DNA of 64,000 nucleotides from NCBI RefSeq assembly GCF_039696035.1, contig NZ_CP155567.1:3591001-3655000 (forward strand). Direction: 5' to 3'. Below, in pieces: positions 43,222 through 53,950 of the stretch (its first letter is position 1; each line of letters starts with the position of its first letter). The notes under the pieces are model-generated. The model did not search any database. It was given only the letters and a program-made list of their open reading frames with translations, and was not told the DNA's origin. The position numbers and the translations under genes are program-made. Source of the stretch: Microbulbifer sp. SAOS-129_SWC (GTDB taxonomy: Bacteria > Pseudomonadota > Gammaproteobacteria > Pseudomonadales > Cellvibrionaceae).

Positions 43222-45240
43222 TCAGCCGGCGGAGGGATAGTCCCGCAGCTCGTCACCGAGCAGTTCATGCAGCGGCGCCAGCTGGCTGGCGAATTTTTTC
43301 CACTGCTCGGTGCCACTGCGATAAATCGGCTGGCGCACCTGCTCGGCACTGGGCGTGCGCACCGCCCGTTCACTCTGGTGGAAATCGACACAGGCCTGCT
43401 CGAATGGCAGACCACAGAAATCGAGAATCCGCGCGACCTCGCCCTCCAGGTTCTCCACCACGGATTCATAGTGCACGCGTAATACCTTGCCGGGTAGCAC
43501 GCGATCCCAGTGGGCCATCAGGCGCACATAGTCGCGGTAGTATTCCCCGATCTGCTTGAGCCCGTAGGTAAACTCCTGGCCGTCGGCGAACAGCTGCTTG
43601 AAACCACTGAAACAGCAGGCCAGCGGGTGGCGGCGCGCGTCGATAATTTTGGCGTTGGGCAGCATCAGGCGGATCAGGCCGATGTGGCGGAAGTTGTTCG
43701 GCATCTTGTCGATAAACAGCGGCGCGCCCTGGCGATGGATGCGTGTTTCCTCGATAAACTGCCGCCCCAGCTGCTCGAGCTGCGCCGGCTCCAGCTCGTG
43801 TAACACGCCCGGATAGCGCGGCTCGTCGCTGACGCGGCGGCGACCGTCGAGGCGCCGCGCCATGGCCATGATATTGTGCAGCTCCAGCGTGCCGTCCACC
43901 TGCGAGTGCGAGGCGAGGATCTGCTCCAGCAGGGTCGAACCGGCGCGCGGCAGCCCGACAATAAAAATGGGATCGGCGGCATCACAACCTGCACCGGAAA
44001 ACTTGTCGAACAGCGCCGCCGTGCAGTTGGCAATCTGCAGATCGGTATCGCGGCGGTTCTGCTCGATACTGTAGCGGCACTCCGCGAGCTTCAGCACATT
44101 GCCCTGTTCGTACCATTGAAAGGCCTCGGCAAACTCGCCGCGATCTTCCAGTGCCTTGCCCAGCGCGAAACAGAAGTGATAGCGATCCTCATGGGCCGTC
44201 GATGGCGCTGCCACCTGCGCGCGCATCTGCTCGATCTCACGATCGGTGAAGCGGTAGGTTTTCATATTGGCGAGGCTCCAGTAGGCGTCGCCAAAATCCG
44301 CTTTCGCGTTGTAGGCATCGCGGTAGGCGTGATTGGCCGCCTCTGCGTCGCCGATGGTCTTCAGGGTGTGGCCGCGCTGCAGGTGAATGGCGTGCAACTC
44401 CGGCGCCGCCGCGGCGATGCGGTCGTAGATCGCCAGCGCGGCCTGGTAATCCCCCACCATCGCACTCTGGGTCGCAAACAGGATCTCCGCCTGGCGCCCG
44501 CCCTGCTGCTCGCGCAGGGTTTTGGCCTGCTCCAGTGCGGCGGCGAATTTCTGCCGCTTGCGCAGCACGCCGATATAGTCAAAGCGCGCCTGCTGGAACT
44601 CCGGATACAGTGCCAGGCAGCTCTCCAGCAGAAAATCGGCGTCGTCGAGAATACCCAGTTCGGCGCCCACCAGTGCCAGCAGACGCATCCCCTCCGGGTG
44701 GTGCTTGTGCTGCTGCAGAAAGGCGCGGCACAACTGCTCGGCTTTGTAGAGCTTGCCGTCGTACAAGAGGCTGGCGACACTGACCAGCTCCGCCGGCAGT
44801 TTCTGCAGGTGCTGGAACTGTTGCAGTGCGTGCTGCGCCTCCTCGGCACGCCCCAGGGTGCGCGATGCCAGCGCCAGCCCTTTCCAGCTGGCGTGCAGCG
44901 CCGGGTTCAATTCCACCGCATGACCAAAGGCCGCGGCCGCCGCGCCGCTGTCCCCGAGCTGCGCATAATTGTGACCGCGCTCCTGGAATGCGCGCGCGTA
45001 GCGGCTCTCCACCGCAAGCAGTTTTTCCAGCGTTTCCAGCGCGCGCTGATGTTCAGCGTGATAACGCAGGCCGGTGGCCAACAGGTAATACGTTTCGACA
45101 TCTTGCGGGAAGTCCCGCGTGAGCTGTTCCGCCAGCTCCACTGCACGGACAAAATTGCGCTGCTGCAGTGCCTCGCGCACCGGCGCTATCGATCCCTGCG
45201 GAGCGGCTGCTCCGGTCAAAGAATGGGGAGTATCAGACAA
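43222..45240 (-). CDS. TPR-repeat sulfotransferase
   Basis: 672-residue protein: about eight to nine tetratricopeptide repeats (residues 20-400) followed by a PAPS-dependent sulfotransferase domain (about 420-660). The 5'-phosphosulfate-binding loop is IVGLPRAGSTLLEQ at 427-440, and a later AARHPLACCFSGFKQLF-type segment (IDARRHPLACCFS) forms the 3'-phosphate site. No signal peptide, so cytoplasmic. Start TTG 45240 with GAGGG seven bases upstream. It is downstream of, and in the same direction as, a TonB-dependent receptor gene; this pairing recurs in marine gammaproteobacteria, but the sulfated product is unknown. Confidence 0.9.
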   Translation of the reverse strand: MSDTPHSLTGAAAPQGSIAPVREALQQRNFVRAVELAEQLTRDFPQDVETYYLLATGLRYHAEHQRALETLEKLLAVESRYARAFQERGHNYAQLGDSGAAAAAFGHAVELNPALHASWKGLALASRTLGRAEEAQHALQQFQHLQKLPAELVSVASLLYDGKLYKAEQLCRAFLQQHKHHPEGMRLLALVGAELGILDDADFLLESCLALYPEFQQARFDYIGVLRKRQKFAAALEQAKTLREQQGGRQAEILFATQSAMVGDYQAALAIYDRIAAAAPELHAIHLQRGHTLKTIGDAEAANHAYRDAYNAKADFGDAYWSLANMKTYRFTDREIEQMRAQVAAPSTAHEDRYHFCFALGKALEDRGEFAEAFQWYEQGNVLKLAECRYSIEQNRRDTDLQIANCTAALFDKFSGAGCDAADPIFIVGLPRAGSTLLEQILASHSQVDGTLELHNIMAMARRLDGRRRVSDEPRYPGVLHELEPAQLEQLGRQFIEETRIHRQGAPLFIDKMPNNFRHIGLIRLMLPNAKIIDARRHPLACCFSGFKQLFADGQEFTYGLKQIGEYYRDYVRLMAHWDRVLPGKVLRVHYESVVENLEGEVARILDFCGLPFEQACVDFHQSERAVRTPSAEQVRQPIYRSGTEQWKKFASQLAPLHELLGDELRDYPSAG

Positions 45241-45278
45241 ATCGAAACCCTCAATTCAGGCATAGCCACAACAGTAAA

Positions 45279-45308
45279 GGGCCGGGTGGACTTAAGTCCA
45301 CCCGGCCC
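45279..45308. other. Perfect 30-bp palindrome between receptor and sulfotransferase
   Basis: Both 15-bp arms (GGGCCGGGTGGACTT) are perfect, without a loop. It lies in the 117-base gap between two same-strand genes; on the minus strand it ends in TTTAC, a weak tract, so it may be a partial terminator that lowers sulfotransferase expression. Confidence 0.6.
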
Positions 45309-45312
45309 TCAG

Positions 45313-45336
45313 TTGTCCCGACTCGCGCCGGGACAA
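45313..45336. other. Additional small hairpin in the same gap
   Basis: TTGTCCCG / CGGGACAA arms with an 8-base loop, 21 bases past the receptor stop. Confidence 0.4.
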
Positions 45337-45357
45337 TGGCGATTACCGATGCATGGA

Positions 45358-47772
45358 TCAGAAATCGTAGCTCAGCTTCACGCCCAGGGTACGCGGGCGA
45401 TTGGTGGTAATACGCTTGGAATTGTCCAGCGTATTGATGAACAGCTGGGCCCGTTCATCGGTCAGGTTTTCCGCGTAGAGTTCCACCCCCCAGTGCATTT
45501 CACGCAAACCGACGGAAGCATCCGCGGTGGTGTAGGCATCCTGCTTGAAGCGGTCGTTGGGCTGTACCACGATGGAGCTCCAGGCTTCATCGCTGTACTG
45601 CACACCAAGCTGCCAGTAGGCATCGAAGCGAGAGATGTTCCACTCATAGCGCGCGCGCAGGTTGAACTGCAGCGGCGGTGACAGAGCCAGTTCACTGCCC
45701 TCGGGCGCGACGTTTACGGCACTGGCCGGCACATCGGTGATCTCCGTATCATTGTAGGAGAAGGCGCCTGTCAGCTGCAGGTTCTCCGTCGGCAGCCAGG
45801 TGACGTCCCCTTCGATACCGTTAATCTGCGCATCCAGCGCATTGTCCAGGTAGAACAGGAAATAGACGCTGGGATCGAATACCGCGGTCTGGATATCCTT
45901 CCAGTCCACGTGATAGACGCTGCCGTTGAACTGCAGCGAGCGGTCCAGCAGGCTGGTCTTCCAACCCGCTTCGTAGTTGTCCACGGTGTCCGTGCTCACC
46001 GTGTACGGCACGGTCGTGGTCGCATTACCGTTGCCGCCGCCGCGGTTGTAGGCCGGCGGGCGGAACCCCTCCGAGTAAGTAGCGTAAAACAGCATATCGC
46101 TGTTGGGCGTATAACTCAGGGTGAACTTGGTGATGGTGTCGCTTTCGTTCAGCGGCGTATCGATGTTGTTATTGGCCCACTTGGAGTCCAGGTTGTCGCC
46201 GTACTTGTCGACGTCGACCCCATCGGCAAACTGCGGCGAGTTACCGAACGCGGAGTTGGCAGAGCCCAGCAGCTTCACGTCGATATCGTAGCGGCGCAGA
46301 CCCACGGTCGCAGTCAGCTGGTCGGTGAGGTCGTAGGAGAGTTCACCGAAGAAGGCCAGCTGCTTTTCCGTGCGGGTGATATCGTTGAAGAAGGCCACTT
46401 CCGCCGGGCGCGCGCCGCTGTCGATGGCGGTGGACTTGACCGGGTCGGTGGTATCCGGGGACCAGCCGCGCGGGTAGTTTTCCGGGAAGCCCAGATCGGC
46501 GACCGACGGATAGACGAAGTTACCGCGATCGAGAATCTCCGAGTTCTCGTAGAAGACACCGGCGGTCAGGCGCCAGGGGTATTCCTGCGGGGTGGAGAGG
46601 CGCAGCTCGTGGCTGACGTGCGTGTTTTCCACCTGGCCGACGTAGCCCTTGGTCGGGTCGTAGCAGGTATCCACGTAGTCACAGGTGTAGTAGGCCACGT
46701 AGGCACCGACGTCGTTGTAGCCGGTGTAGTCCATGGATTGCTCAACTTCGCGATCCAGGTAGGCGCCGGTGTAAACCACGTCCAGGGCGGCGAGGCGGCC
46801 CTCGAGGGTCCAGCTGGTCAGGTCGAAGCTGTCTTTCAGGTAATCGTCGAAGTAGCGCCGCACTTCCAGGTCGCCGACATTTTCCGGGTCGTGGTCGAAG
46901 ACCCCATCCGTATCCAGATCCTGGTGCGTGTGCTGGAGCAGCGCATCCCAATCGTCGTTGATCGCGTATTTGACCCCGATACGCGCACCGCGATAGGTGG
47001 CATCGTTGAAGTCATCCTTGACCAGGTCTTCGTTAGTGGCGCTGGTGACCGGCAGCCCCTTCCAGGCCGGGTTTACCGAGGCATCCGGGGTGTAGGTGCC
47101 GGCAACATTGTCGATGTAACCGCCCTCGTTGGACTGGTAGGCCGCAACCCGCACCGCCAGTTTGTCATCGATCAGCGGCAGGTTGACCACCGACTCCAGC
47201 TTGTTGGACATCGCACCGTGTTCAGTGCTCGACAGACCGGCGTCGACACTCAGTTCGAATTCATTCAGCTTGGGCTTGTTGGTAATCAGGCGCACGGTGC
47301 CCGCCTGCGAGCTGGCGCCGAACAGGGTGCCCTGCGGGCCCTTGAGTACCTCGACGCGCTCGATGTCGGTAACGTAGACATCCAGGTTGCGTCCGCCGAT
47401 GCTCACCGGCGCCTCGTCCAGGTACAGCGCCACATTCGGCGCGGTGCCATTGGCCTGGGAGAGCTGGGTAGCGATGGTCTCGGTGGCCATACCGCGAATA
47501 TAAATCGACGACTGCCCTGGGCCGCGCCCGCCGGCGGTGATATTCGGCATGTAGCGGATATAGTCGTCAAAGTTATTGACGTTCAGGTTTTTCAGGCTTT
47601 CCTCCCCCAGCGCCTGCACGGTCACGGGAATATCCTGTGTACTGGCGGCACGTTTGGTGGCGGTGACCGTCACCTCCTCAATCTGCTTCGGCTCCGCGAC
47701 CGCGGACTGGCTGCTGAAGACAACCGCCGAGGCGGCAAGCATTGCGCTGTGCAGTTTGTTTTTCTCGAACAC
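45358..47772 (-). CDS. TonB-dependent receptor
   Basis: Outer-membrane importer of 804 residues. Signal peptide ending AVA-EP, TonB box IEEVTVTATKR, plug domain with IYIRGMATETIATQLSQANG (split) and VEVLKGPQGTLFGASS, barrel ending LGVKLSYDF. The plug pattern is that of receptors for vitamin B12, maltodextrins or other organic substrates rather than siderophores. Start: GTG 47772, because AAGGAG lies seven bases upstream and the signal peptide begins there; the frame stays open to 47880. It is followed by the TPR-sulfotransferase gene. No Fur-like site is seen in the upstream region. Substrate unknown. Confidence 0.92.
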   Translation of the reverse strand: MFEKNKLHSAMLAASAVVFSSQSAVAEPKQIEEVTVTATKRAASTQDIPVTVQALGEESLKNLNVNNFDDYIRYMPNITAGGRGPGQSSIYIRGMATETIATQLSQANGTAPNVALYLDEAPVSIGGRNLDVYVTDIERVEVLKGPQGTLFGASSQAGTVRLITNKPKLNEFELSVDAGLSSTEHGAMSNKLESVVNLPLIDDKLAVRVAAYQSNEGGYIDNVAGTYTPDASVNPAWKGLPVTSATNEDLVKDDFNDATYRGARIGVKYAINDDWDALLQHTHQDLDTDGVFDHDPENVGDLEVRRYFDDYLKDSFDLTSWTLEGRLAALDVVYTGAYLDREVEQSMDYTGYNDVGAYVAYYTCDYVDTCYDPTKGYVGQVENTHVSHELRLSTPQEYPWRLTAGVFYENSEILDRGNFVYPSVADLGFPENYPRGWSPDTTDPVKSTAIDSGARPAEVAFFNDITRTEKQLAFFGELSYDLTDQLTATVGLRRYDIDVKLLGSANSAFGNSPQFADGVDVDKYGDNLDSKWANNNIDTPLNESDTITKFTLSYTPNSDMLFYATYSEGFRPPAYNRGGGNGNATTTVPYTVSTDTVDNYEAGWKTSLLDRSLQFNGSVYHVDWKDIQTAVFDPSVYFLFYLDNALDAQINGIEGDVTWLPTENLQLTGAFSYNDTEITDVPASAVNVAPEGSELALSPPLQFNLRARYEWNISRFDAYWQLGVQYSDEAWSSIVVQPNDRFKQDAYTTADASVGLREMHWGVELYAENLTDERAQLFINTLDNSKRITTNRPRTLGVKLSYDF

Positions 47773-48256
47773 TGAGTTCTCCTTGCTCCTTACTTTTCGA
47801 ATACAGCACCCATCCGCCAGCAGTCCCCGACAGAGACCGACGTAGCCGACAGCAAGCATCTGCACAGTGGCCAAAACCATATGCTGGACGCGCAGTCATC
47901 TCGCTGAAAATTTAGTGATCTAATTATTATGATGAGCTTTGTCGAGCGAAGAGCGTAAAAACAATCACCCTTCGAACGAACTGCAGGGGACTAACCGTAA
48001 GTAGATTACTGGCCTGAGTGCTAATTTTCGCGGAAATTCTACAAAAATGTGGCGAAAAGATAAACCTTTGCTTCAAAACGCTCAAAAATAGATCAATTCT
48101 TGTTCGCAATGTAATCCACCGGAGCAGACTCATTATTTCGAACTCAAATATTTTTTAGTCGACTGATATTCAAATGTTGTTGTGTGGGCGACCGGCCTGT
48201 CGTCTTTTATCCACAATCAGATTACAGTGGCAGCACTGTGAAAGGATGGAAAATAG
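47773..48256. other. Long AT-rich regulatory gap, no gene seen
   Basis: About 480 bases between divergent receptor and FrnE genes. Bases 47890-48170 are distinctly AT-rich, suitable for promoters of both. No coding frame longer than 70 codons with a start signal, and no RNA gene recognised. Confidence 0.5.
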
Positions 48257-48916
48257 ATGGACACACTCCCCCTGCGCATCGACATTGTTTCCGACGTGGT
48301 CTGCCCCTGGTGTGTGATCGGCTACCTGCGCCTGCAACGGGCTATCGCCAGCTTCGGCGATCAGTTCGCGACCGAGGTGCACTGGCTGCCGTTCGAACTG
48401 AATCCACAGATGCCAGCCAGTGGAGAAAATCTGCGCGAGCACCTGGCGCGGAAGTACGGCACGACGCCACAGGAGAGTATCCAGGCGCGCCAGCGACTGA
48501 CAGATCTCGGCGCCGACCTCGGTTTCGAGTTCAGTTACCGCGATGATATGTGCATGTACAACACTTTCCGCGCACACCAATTGCTGCACTGGGCCGCGGC
48601 CTACGATCGCCAGACCGATCTGAGCCTGCGCCTGTTCCGCGACTTCTTCCAGCATCAAAAAAATGTCGACGACATTAGCGTGCTGACAGAGGCCGCCGCC
48701 GCGGTAGGATTGAATGCGCGCGAGGCGGGCGAGATCCTGGACAACCAGACCTATGCCGGTACCGTGCGTGAGCTGGAACAACAGATAAGCAGCCAGGGGG
48801 TTCACAGCGTGCCGCTGTTTATCCTCAACCGCCAGTACGGTATCGGCGGCGCCCAGGAAGTGGAGACATTCCGCCGCGAGCTGCAGACACTGATCGATGA
48901 AGCCGGCGCGGGGTAA
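48257..48916 (+). CDS. FrnE-type DsbA-family oxidoreductase
   Basis: 219-residue cytosolic thioredoxin-fold protein of the FrnE branch (disulfide isomerase/2-hydroxychromene-2-carboxylate isomerase-like). Active site CPWC (Cys16-Cys19) directly after the first strand, the cis-Pro loop GVHSVPLFILN and the C-terminal GAQEVETFRREL typical of FrnE. No signal peptide. Stands beside the glutathione-dependent formaldehyde genes, so it may help thiol homeostasis under oxidative stress. Confidence 0.88.
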   Translation: MDTLPLRIDIVSDVVCPWCVIGYLRLQRAIASFGDQFATEVHWLPFELNPQMPASGENLREHLARKYGTTPQESIQARQRLTDLGADLGFEFSYRDDMCMYNTFRAHQLLHWAAAYDRQTDLSLRLFRDFFQHQKNVDDISVLTEAAAAVGLNAREAGEILDNQTYAGTVRELEQQISSQGVHSVPLFILNRQYGIGGAQEVETFRRELQTLIDEAGAG

Positions 48917-49054
48917 GCCCGCCGCCACCCTCACCCTGCTCGGCACCCTGACGGGCGCTGCGGTGATCTCGACAACGGCTCTCGACAACGGCTTAGTGGC
49001 GACACTGACCGTCGGCGTGGCGGCGTCCTGACGGAGGCCACCACGCCGCTCAGC

Positions 49055-49897
49055 TCAGTGCTTCAACAGATAATCCGCGTGAAAACGCAGGTGCTGCTCG
49101 ATAAACGAGGCGATGAAGTAGTAGCTGTGGTCGTAACCCGAGTGGTGTTCGACCTTGATCGGGTAGCCGGCGCCCTCGGCGGCGGTCTCCAGGGCGTGGG
49201 GTTTCAGCTGGGTTTCCAGGAACTGGTCCTCTTCGCCCTGGGAGACCAGGATCGGCAATTGTTCCGTCGCGCGGCCGATCAGTACCGTCGCGTCGTAATC
49301 CTCCCAGCTGACACGATCGGCGCCCAGGTAGGCGGCGAAGGCCTTTTCCCCCCAGGGGCAGGCCATCGGGTTACAGATCGGGCTGAATGCGGAGATGGAT
49401 GTGAAGCGCTGCGGATTGCGCAGGCCAATCACCAGCGCGCCGTGGCCACCCATGGAGTGCCCGGCGATGGCGCGGCGCTGGTTCACCGGGAAATTCGCCT
49501 CCACCAGTTGCGGCAGCTCACTCACCACATAGTCGTACATGCGGTAGTGCTGTTTCCACGGCTCGTGCGTCGCATTGAGGTAAAAGCCCGCGCCCTGCCC
49601 CAGGTCGTAGCTTTCATCGTCGGCGACACCGTCCCCGCGCGGACTGGTATCCGGAATGACCAGGGCAATCCCCAGCTCCGCGGCCATGCGCTGGGCGCCG
49701 GCTTTCTGGCTGAAATTTTCATCGGTGCAGGTGAGGCCGGACAGCCAGTAGAGAACCGGGAACGTCTCGCCCTCTTCCGCCTGCGGCGGCAGGAAAATAG
49801 CAAAGCGCATGTCGCAGTCGAGCACCTCGGAGCGGTGCCGGTACTGGCGCTGGCTGCCGTCAAACGATTTGGTTGCAGTGACAAGCTCAAGTGACAT
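49055..49897 (-). CDS. fghA: S-formylglutathione hydrolase
   Basis: Esterase D-type alpha/beta hydrolase that splits S-formylglutathione to formate and glutathione, the second step of glutathione-linked formaldehyde oxidation. 280 residues: LYWLSGLTCTDENF, DTSPRG, nucleophile Ser in AGHSMGGHGAL, and catalytic His in HSGYDHSYYF. GGAGGTGATCG precedes the ATG. Second in an operon with the class III alcohol dehydrogenase (15 bases apart). The pair converts formaldehyde to formate and could clear formaldehyde made by the methanethiol oxidase at 25-26 kb. Confidence 0.94.
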   Translation of the reverse strand: MSLELVTATKSFDGSQRQYRHRSEVLDCDMRFAIFLPPQAEEGETFPVLYWLSGLTCTDENFSQKAGAQRMAAELGIALVIPDTSPRGDGVADDESYDLGQGAGFYLNATHEPWKQHYRMYDYVVSELPQLVEANFPVNQRRAIAGHSMGGHGALVIGLRNPQRFTSISAFSPICNPMACPWGEKAFAAYLGADRVSWEDYDATVLIGRATEQLPILVSQGEEDQFLETQLKPHALETAAEGAGYPIKVEHHSGYDHSYYFIASFIEQHLRFHADYLLKH

Positions 49898-49912
49898 CGA
49901 TCACCTCCGATC

Positions 49913-51070
<1,158 letters not shown>

Positions 51071-51178
51071 TCAGGATAGACCGGCCGGGGGGATGCGCGC
51101 AAAGGCTAATAAAATTTTAGAAACTTCCCATTGGTCGCCCAGCCGGTGCGGGACGGGAGGCGGGCAAGTGCTGGCAGG

Positions 51179-52195
51179 CTACTGGCGTTGTTCGCGCTGC
51201 ATCTTGCGCCACTGCAGTGGCGACTTTCCATGCACCGCGCGAAACGCCTTGGAAAAGGCGCTGATATCGGTATAGCCGAGTGTGGCCGACAACAGGTTGA
51301 TATCGATGCTTGATGAGCGCAGGTGCCAGCGCGCCGTTTCCATGCGCGCATCCTGTAGCAGCTGCTTGAAGCCGGCGCCGCTGCGCTGCAGGTGGCGCTG
51401 CAGCGTGCGCGCCGGCACATTGATCAACCGCGAGATCTGCGCCAGGCTGTGCCGCTGGGCACCGAGGGTCTGCAGGATCAGCGCCTTGACCTGCGCCGGC
51501 AGGTTGTCCCGGTGCTCGTCCAGCAGCTGGCGGCTGAATTCGTCGAAATAGCGCTGCAGATTCTGCCCCGGTGGCCGCAACGGGCGCTGCATCACCTCGG
51601 CCTCGAACACCAGGCTGTCGCACGCTTGCTCAAACAGCACCTCACAGTGGAAGAAGTCCCGATAGCGTTGCAGCGATGCCTGGGGCTGCTGGCGCAATGT
51701 CACGCGCAGGGGGCGGATATCCTTCCCGGCCAGATCCTGGATCAGGCGATAGCCGGCCCCCAGGGACAGCTCGCAGTACTGTGCCGCCGGCAGGCCGTGA
51801 TCGAAATGGTCAAAGCGGCGCGCCACCAGATACCCGCCTTCCAGCTGGATACGCCAGTGTTCGGCCTGGTTGTGCAGCGCCATATAGCGCTGCGCTACCA
51901 CCAGCGCCGCGCGCAGGTCAGCGCTCTCCAGCACCAGCTTGCCCAGCGCGCCGAGAATCCGCACTCCCTGCATATCCGCCAGACGCAGGCCGAAATCGCT
52001 ACAGCGCAATTCACCCGCACAGAGATTGAGCAGGTCACACAGGGTGGCGATCGGAATCAGCAGGTCGGGGCGGCGCATGCAGTCCGCCGGCAGGCCCACC
52101 CGCGCCAGCAGCGCGGCCGGCTCACCGCCGAGGGCGGGTACCAGCTGGTTAAAGCCCGCCAGCGCACCGCTGCGGATTTCGTAATTGGGTTTCAT
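51179..52195 (-). CDS. AraC-family transcriptional regulator
   Basis: 338 residues: N-terminal ligand-binding-like domain of the Arabinose_bd type (RSGALAGFNQLVPALGG, CSDFGLRLADMQGVRILG) and a C-terminal double HTH (about 240-335; HSLAQISRLINVPARTLQRHL and LLSATLGYTDISAFSKAFRA). Upstream and in the same direction as the formaldehyde operon, 138 bases before it; also beside a cluster of small detoxification genes. Its target is not evident from sequence. Confidence 0.9.
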   Translation of the reverse strand: MKPNYEIRSGALAGFNQLVPALGGEPAALLARVGLPADCMRRPDLLIPIATLCDLLNLCAGELRCSDFGLRLADMQGVRILGALGKLVLESADLRAALVVAQRYMALHNQAEHWRIQLEGGYLVARRFDHFDHGLPAAQYCELSLGAGYRLIQDLAGKDIRPLRVTLRQQPQASLQRYRDFFHCEVLFEQACDSLVFEAEVMQRPLRPPGQNLQRYFDEFSRQLLDEHRDNLPAQVKALILQTLGAQRHSLAQISRLINVPARTLQRHLQRSGAGFKQLLQDARMETARWHLRSSSIDINLLSATLGYTDISAFSKAFRAVHGKSPLQWRKMQREQRQ

Positions 52196-52309
52196 CGACG
52201 CTCGACGATCAGCTCAGGAAGAAATGGTGCCGCAGCATGGAGGATGCACGCGGGGCAGGCGCGATCATAGCGCCAGAAGTCGCCAGACTCCAATTTGGCG
52301 CCGACCGGG

Positions 52310-52693
52310 TTATTGCTCGTAGAGCTCCAGCGGCAGCGCGTCGGGATCGGCAAAGAAGGTGAACTTCTTGCCGGTGTACTCATCTTCGCGGATCGGCTCC
52401 ACCGCGACACCCGCGGCCTGCAGCCGTGCCGCCACCGCCTCTACGGAATCGACCCGAAACGCCAGGTGACGCAGGCCACGCGCCTCCGGATAGCTGGGGC
52501 GCGGGGGGCGATCCGGGAAGGAAAACAGCTCGATCTGGCTGCCATCCGGCAGCTGCAGGTCGAGCTTGTAGGAATCGCGCTCCGCGCGGTAGTGCTCGGC
52601 AAGCACCGCAAGCCCCAGCGTCTCGGTATAGAAGCGCTTCGACACGGCGTAGTCGGAACAGATGATCGCGGCGTGGTGTATGCCTTTGAGCAT
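52310..52693 (-). CDS. Glyoxalase-like VOC protein
   Basis: 127-residue single-module vicinal-oxygen-chelate protein of the YaeR/GloA2 type: IHHAAIICSDYAVSKRFYTE, GLRHLAFRVDSVEA and the C-terminal DPDALPLELYEQ carrying the last metal ligand. Start ATG 52693 with GGAGAG upstream; the open frame to 52966 overlaps the next gene and is not coding. Probably a metal-dependent lyase or thiol-transfer enzyme; the substrate is unknown. Confidence 0.88.
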   Translation of the reverse strand: MLKGIHHAAIICSDYAVSKRFYTETLGLAVLAEHYRAERDSYKLDLQLPDGSQIELFSFPDRPPRPSYPEARGLRHLAFRVDSVEAVAARLQAAGVAVEPIREDEYTGKKFTFFADPDALPLELYEQ

Positions 52694-52790
52694 GGAAAAT
52701 CTCTCCAATAGATTAGCCCGGTCACCGCGCCTGTCACCCTGAACGATGGGCTGGCCGGGAGGCATATTTATGGATGCGGCGCTGCGCCGC

Positions 52791-53300
52791 TCAGGTAAAT
52801 GCCACCTGATCCATTGGCACCGTGCGCACGCTGCCATCGCCCGCGGGAAAATTGCGCAGTATGCGGTTGTGGTGCGCGATGATCTGTTCCGCCGGTAATG
52901 ACTCGTGATCGAAGGTCGTGTGCGCCTCGCGGACCAACTCAACGGTATAGCCCAGTGATGCCGCACGCCGGCAGCTGGTATCGATGCAATAGTCCGTCTG
53001 CATACCGCAAACCACCAGCCGTGTTACTCCCCTGTCGCGCAGCCATTGATCCAGCGGGGTATGCAGAAATGTATCGCAGAAGCTCTTTTCCACCACCAGG
53101 TCCCCGGGCAGTACCTGCAGGTCTGCATCAAGCGCACCATCGGGCTCCACCCGCCGGTCTTTGACAAACACCACTGGCGCCTCGCTGGCGCGCGCCGCGG
53201 CGACCAGCGCGACCGCCCTTTCCATTACCTGCGCAGCCTGCCAGGGCCCGGCCTCCAGCAAGCTGTTTTGCAGGTCAATGGCGATGAGTACGGTATTCAT
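52791..53300 (-). CDS. Isochorismatase-like cysteine hydrolase
   Basis: 169-residue hydrolase of the isochorismatase/nicotinamidase superfamily. Catalytic triad candidates: Asp9 (AIDLQNSLL), Lys72 (VVEKSFCDTF) and Cys105 (GMQTDYCIDTS), with the usual cis-peptide after CGMQTD. Amidase or isochorismatase-like activity is likely; substrate unknown. Standing between VOC and SRPBCC genes in the same direction. Confidence 0.88.
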   Translation of the reverse strand: MNTVLIAIDLQNSLLEAGPWQAAQVMERAVALVAAARASEAPVVFVKDRRVEPDGALDADLQVLPGDLVVEKSFCDTFLHTPLDQWLRDRGVTRLVVCGMQTDYCIDTSCRRAASLGYTVELVREAHTTFDHESLPAEQIIAHHNRILRNFPAGDGSVRTVPMDQVAFT

Positions 53301-53350
53301 GGATGTTACCCCCTACTGATTTAATCGAGCTTGATTTTGGCCGATACGGA

Positions 53351-53758
53351 TTAACGCAGAGATTCGGACTCGAGCAGATGTTTCAGTGACTGCAAATCCT
53401 CTTCGACCGCCTGCGTGTCAGCGGCAAATTGCGCATCGGACATCTGCGGTTGGCGAAGCAGGGTAAAAATCAGCTCACTGCCGCTGCCGTTGGCGACGAC
53501 CCGCATGGGATTCTGTACCACCTCCCCGTTAGCGAGTTCCACCTCATGATCCATAACACCGAACGCGTTGTGCGGCGCAAAGCGGATTTTCACCCGACCA
53601 AAGGGCGCTTCCGCCACCCAGGCGTCGCCGTCCCGCAGTACCTCGGAGCGCGCCAGGCCGGCAGCCCAGCGCGGCAGGTTCTGTGGGTTTGCCGCGAACG
53701 CATAGACGGTCTCCGGCGGGCGGTCAATCGAGATACTGATATGCACCACTTCCAACAA
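53351..53758 (-). CDS. SRPBCC-family protein
   Basis: 135-residue START/polyketide-cyclase-like ligand-binding protein: ISIDRPPETVYAFAANPQN and the strand set ending VRFAPHNAFGVMDHEV. TTG 53758 is the probable start, with GGAGGGAG just upstream. Function unknown; the fold binds hydrophobic molecules. Member of the same-direction run of small genes (52.3-53.8 kb). Confidence 0.78.
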   Translation of the reverse strand: MLEVVHISISIDRPPETVYAFAANPQNLPRWAAGLARSEVLRDGDAWVAEAPFGRVKIRFAPHNAFGVMDHEVELANGEVVQNPMRVVANGSGSELIFTLLRQPQMSDAQFAADTQAVEEDLQSLKHLLESESLR

Positions 53759-53950
53759 AATACTCCCTCCTGAAATGATCGGGAATCCCTGCTTCCAGCG
53801 GCTTCACGGTGCCCGGCCCGGCTCTATAGGCGCCAATTGGCCCAAAATTTGCTCCGTATATTGTGCAGCGCCACAGAGGTAATGACGAGAAGCGGGCACG
53901 AAGCCCGGAACCAACAACACAGCGGACAGCGAGAAAGGAGCACCGTGACA

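Noticed and set aside
45910..47775. 621-codon open frame opposite the TonB receptor
   Set aside because: Antisense shadow of a clear receptor gene; no domain or ribosome site.
48897..49031. 44-codon hydrophobic open frame starting inside the end of the FrnE gene
   Set aside because: Reads like a small membrane peptide, but no ribosome site and no homologue known to me; repeats of CTCGACAACGGCT in it suggest chance.
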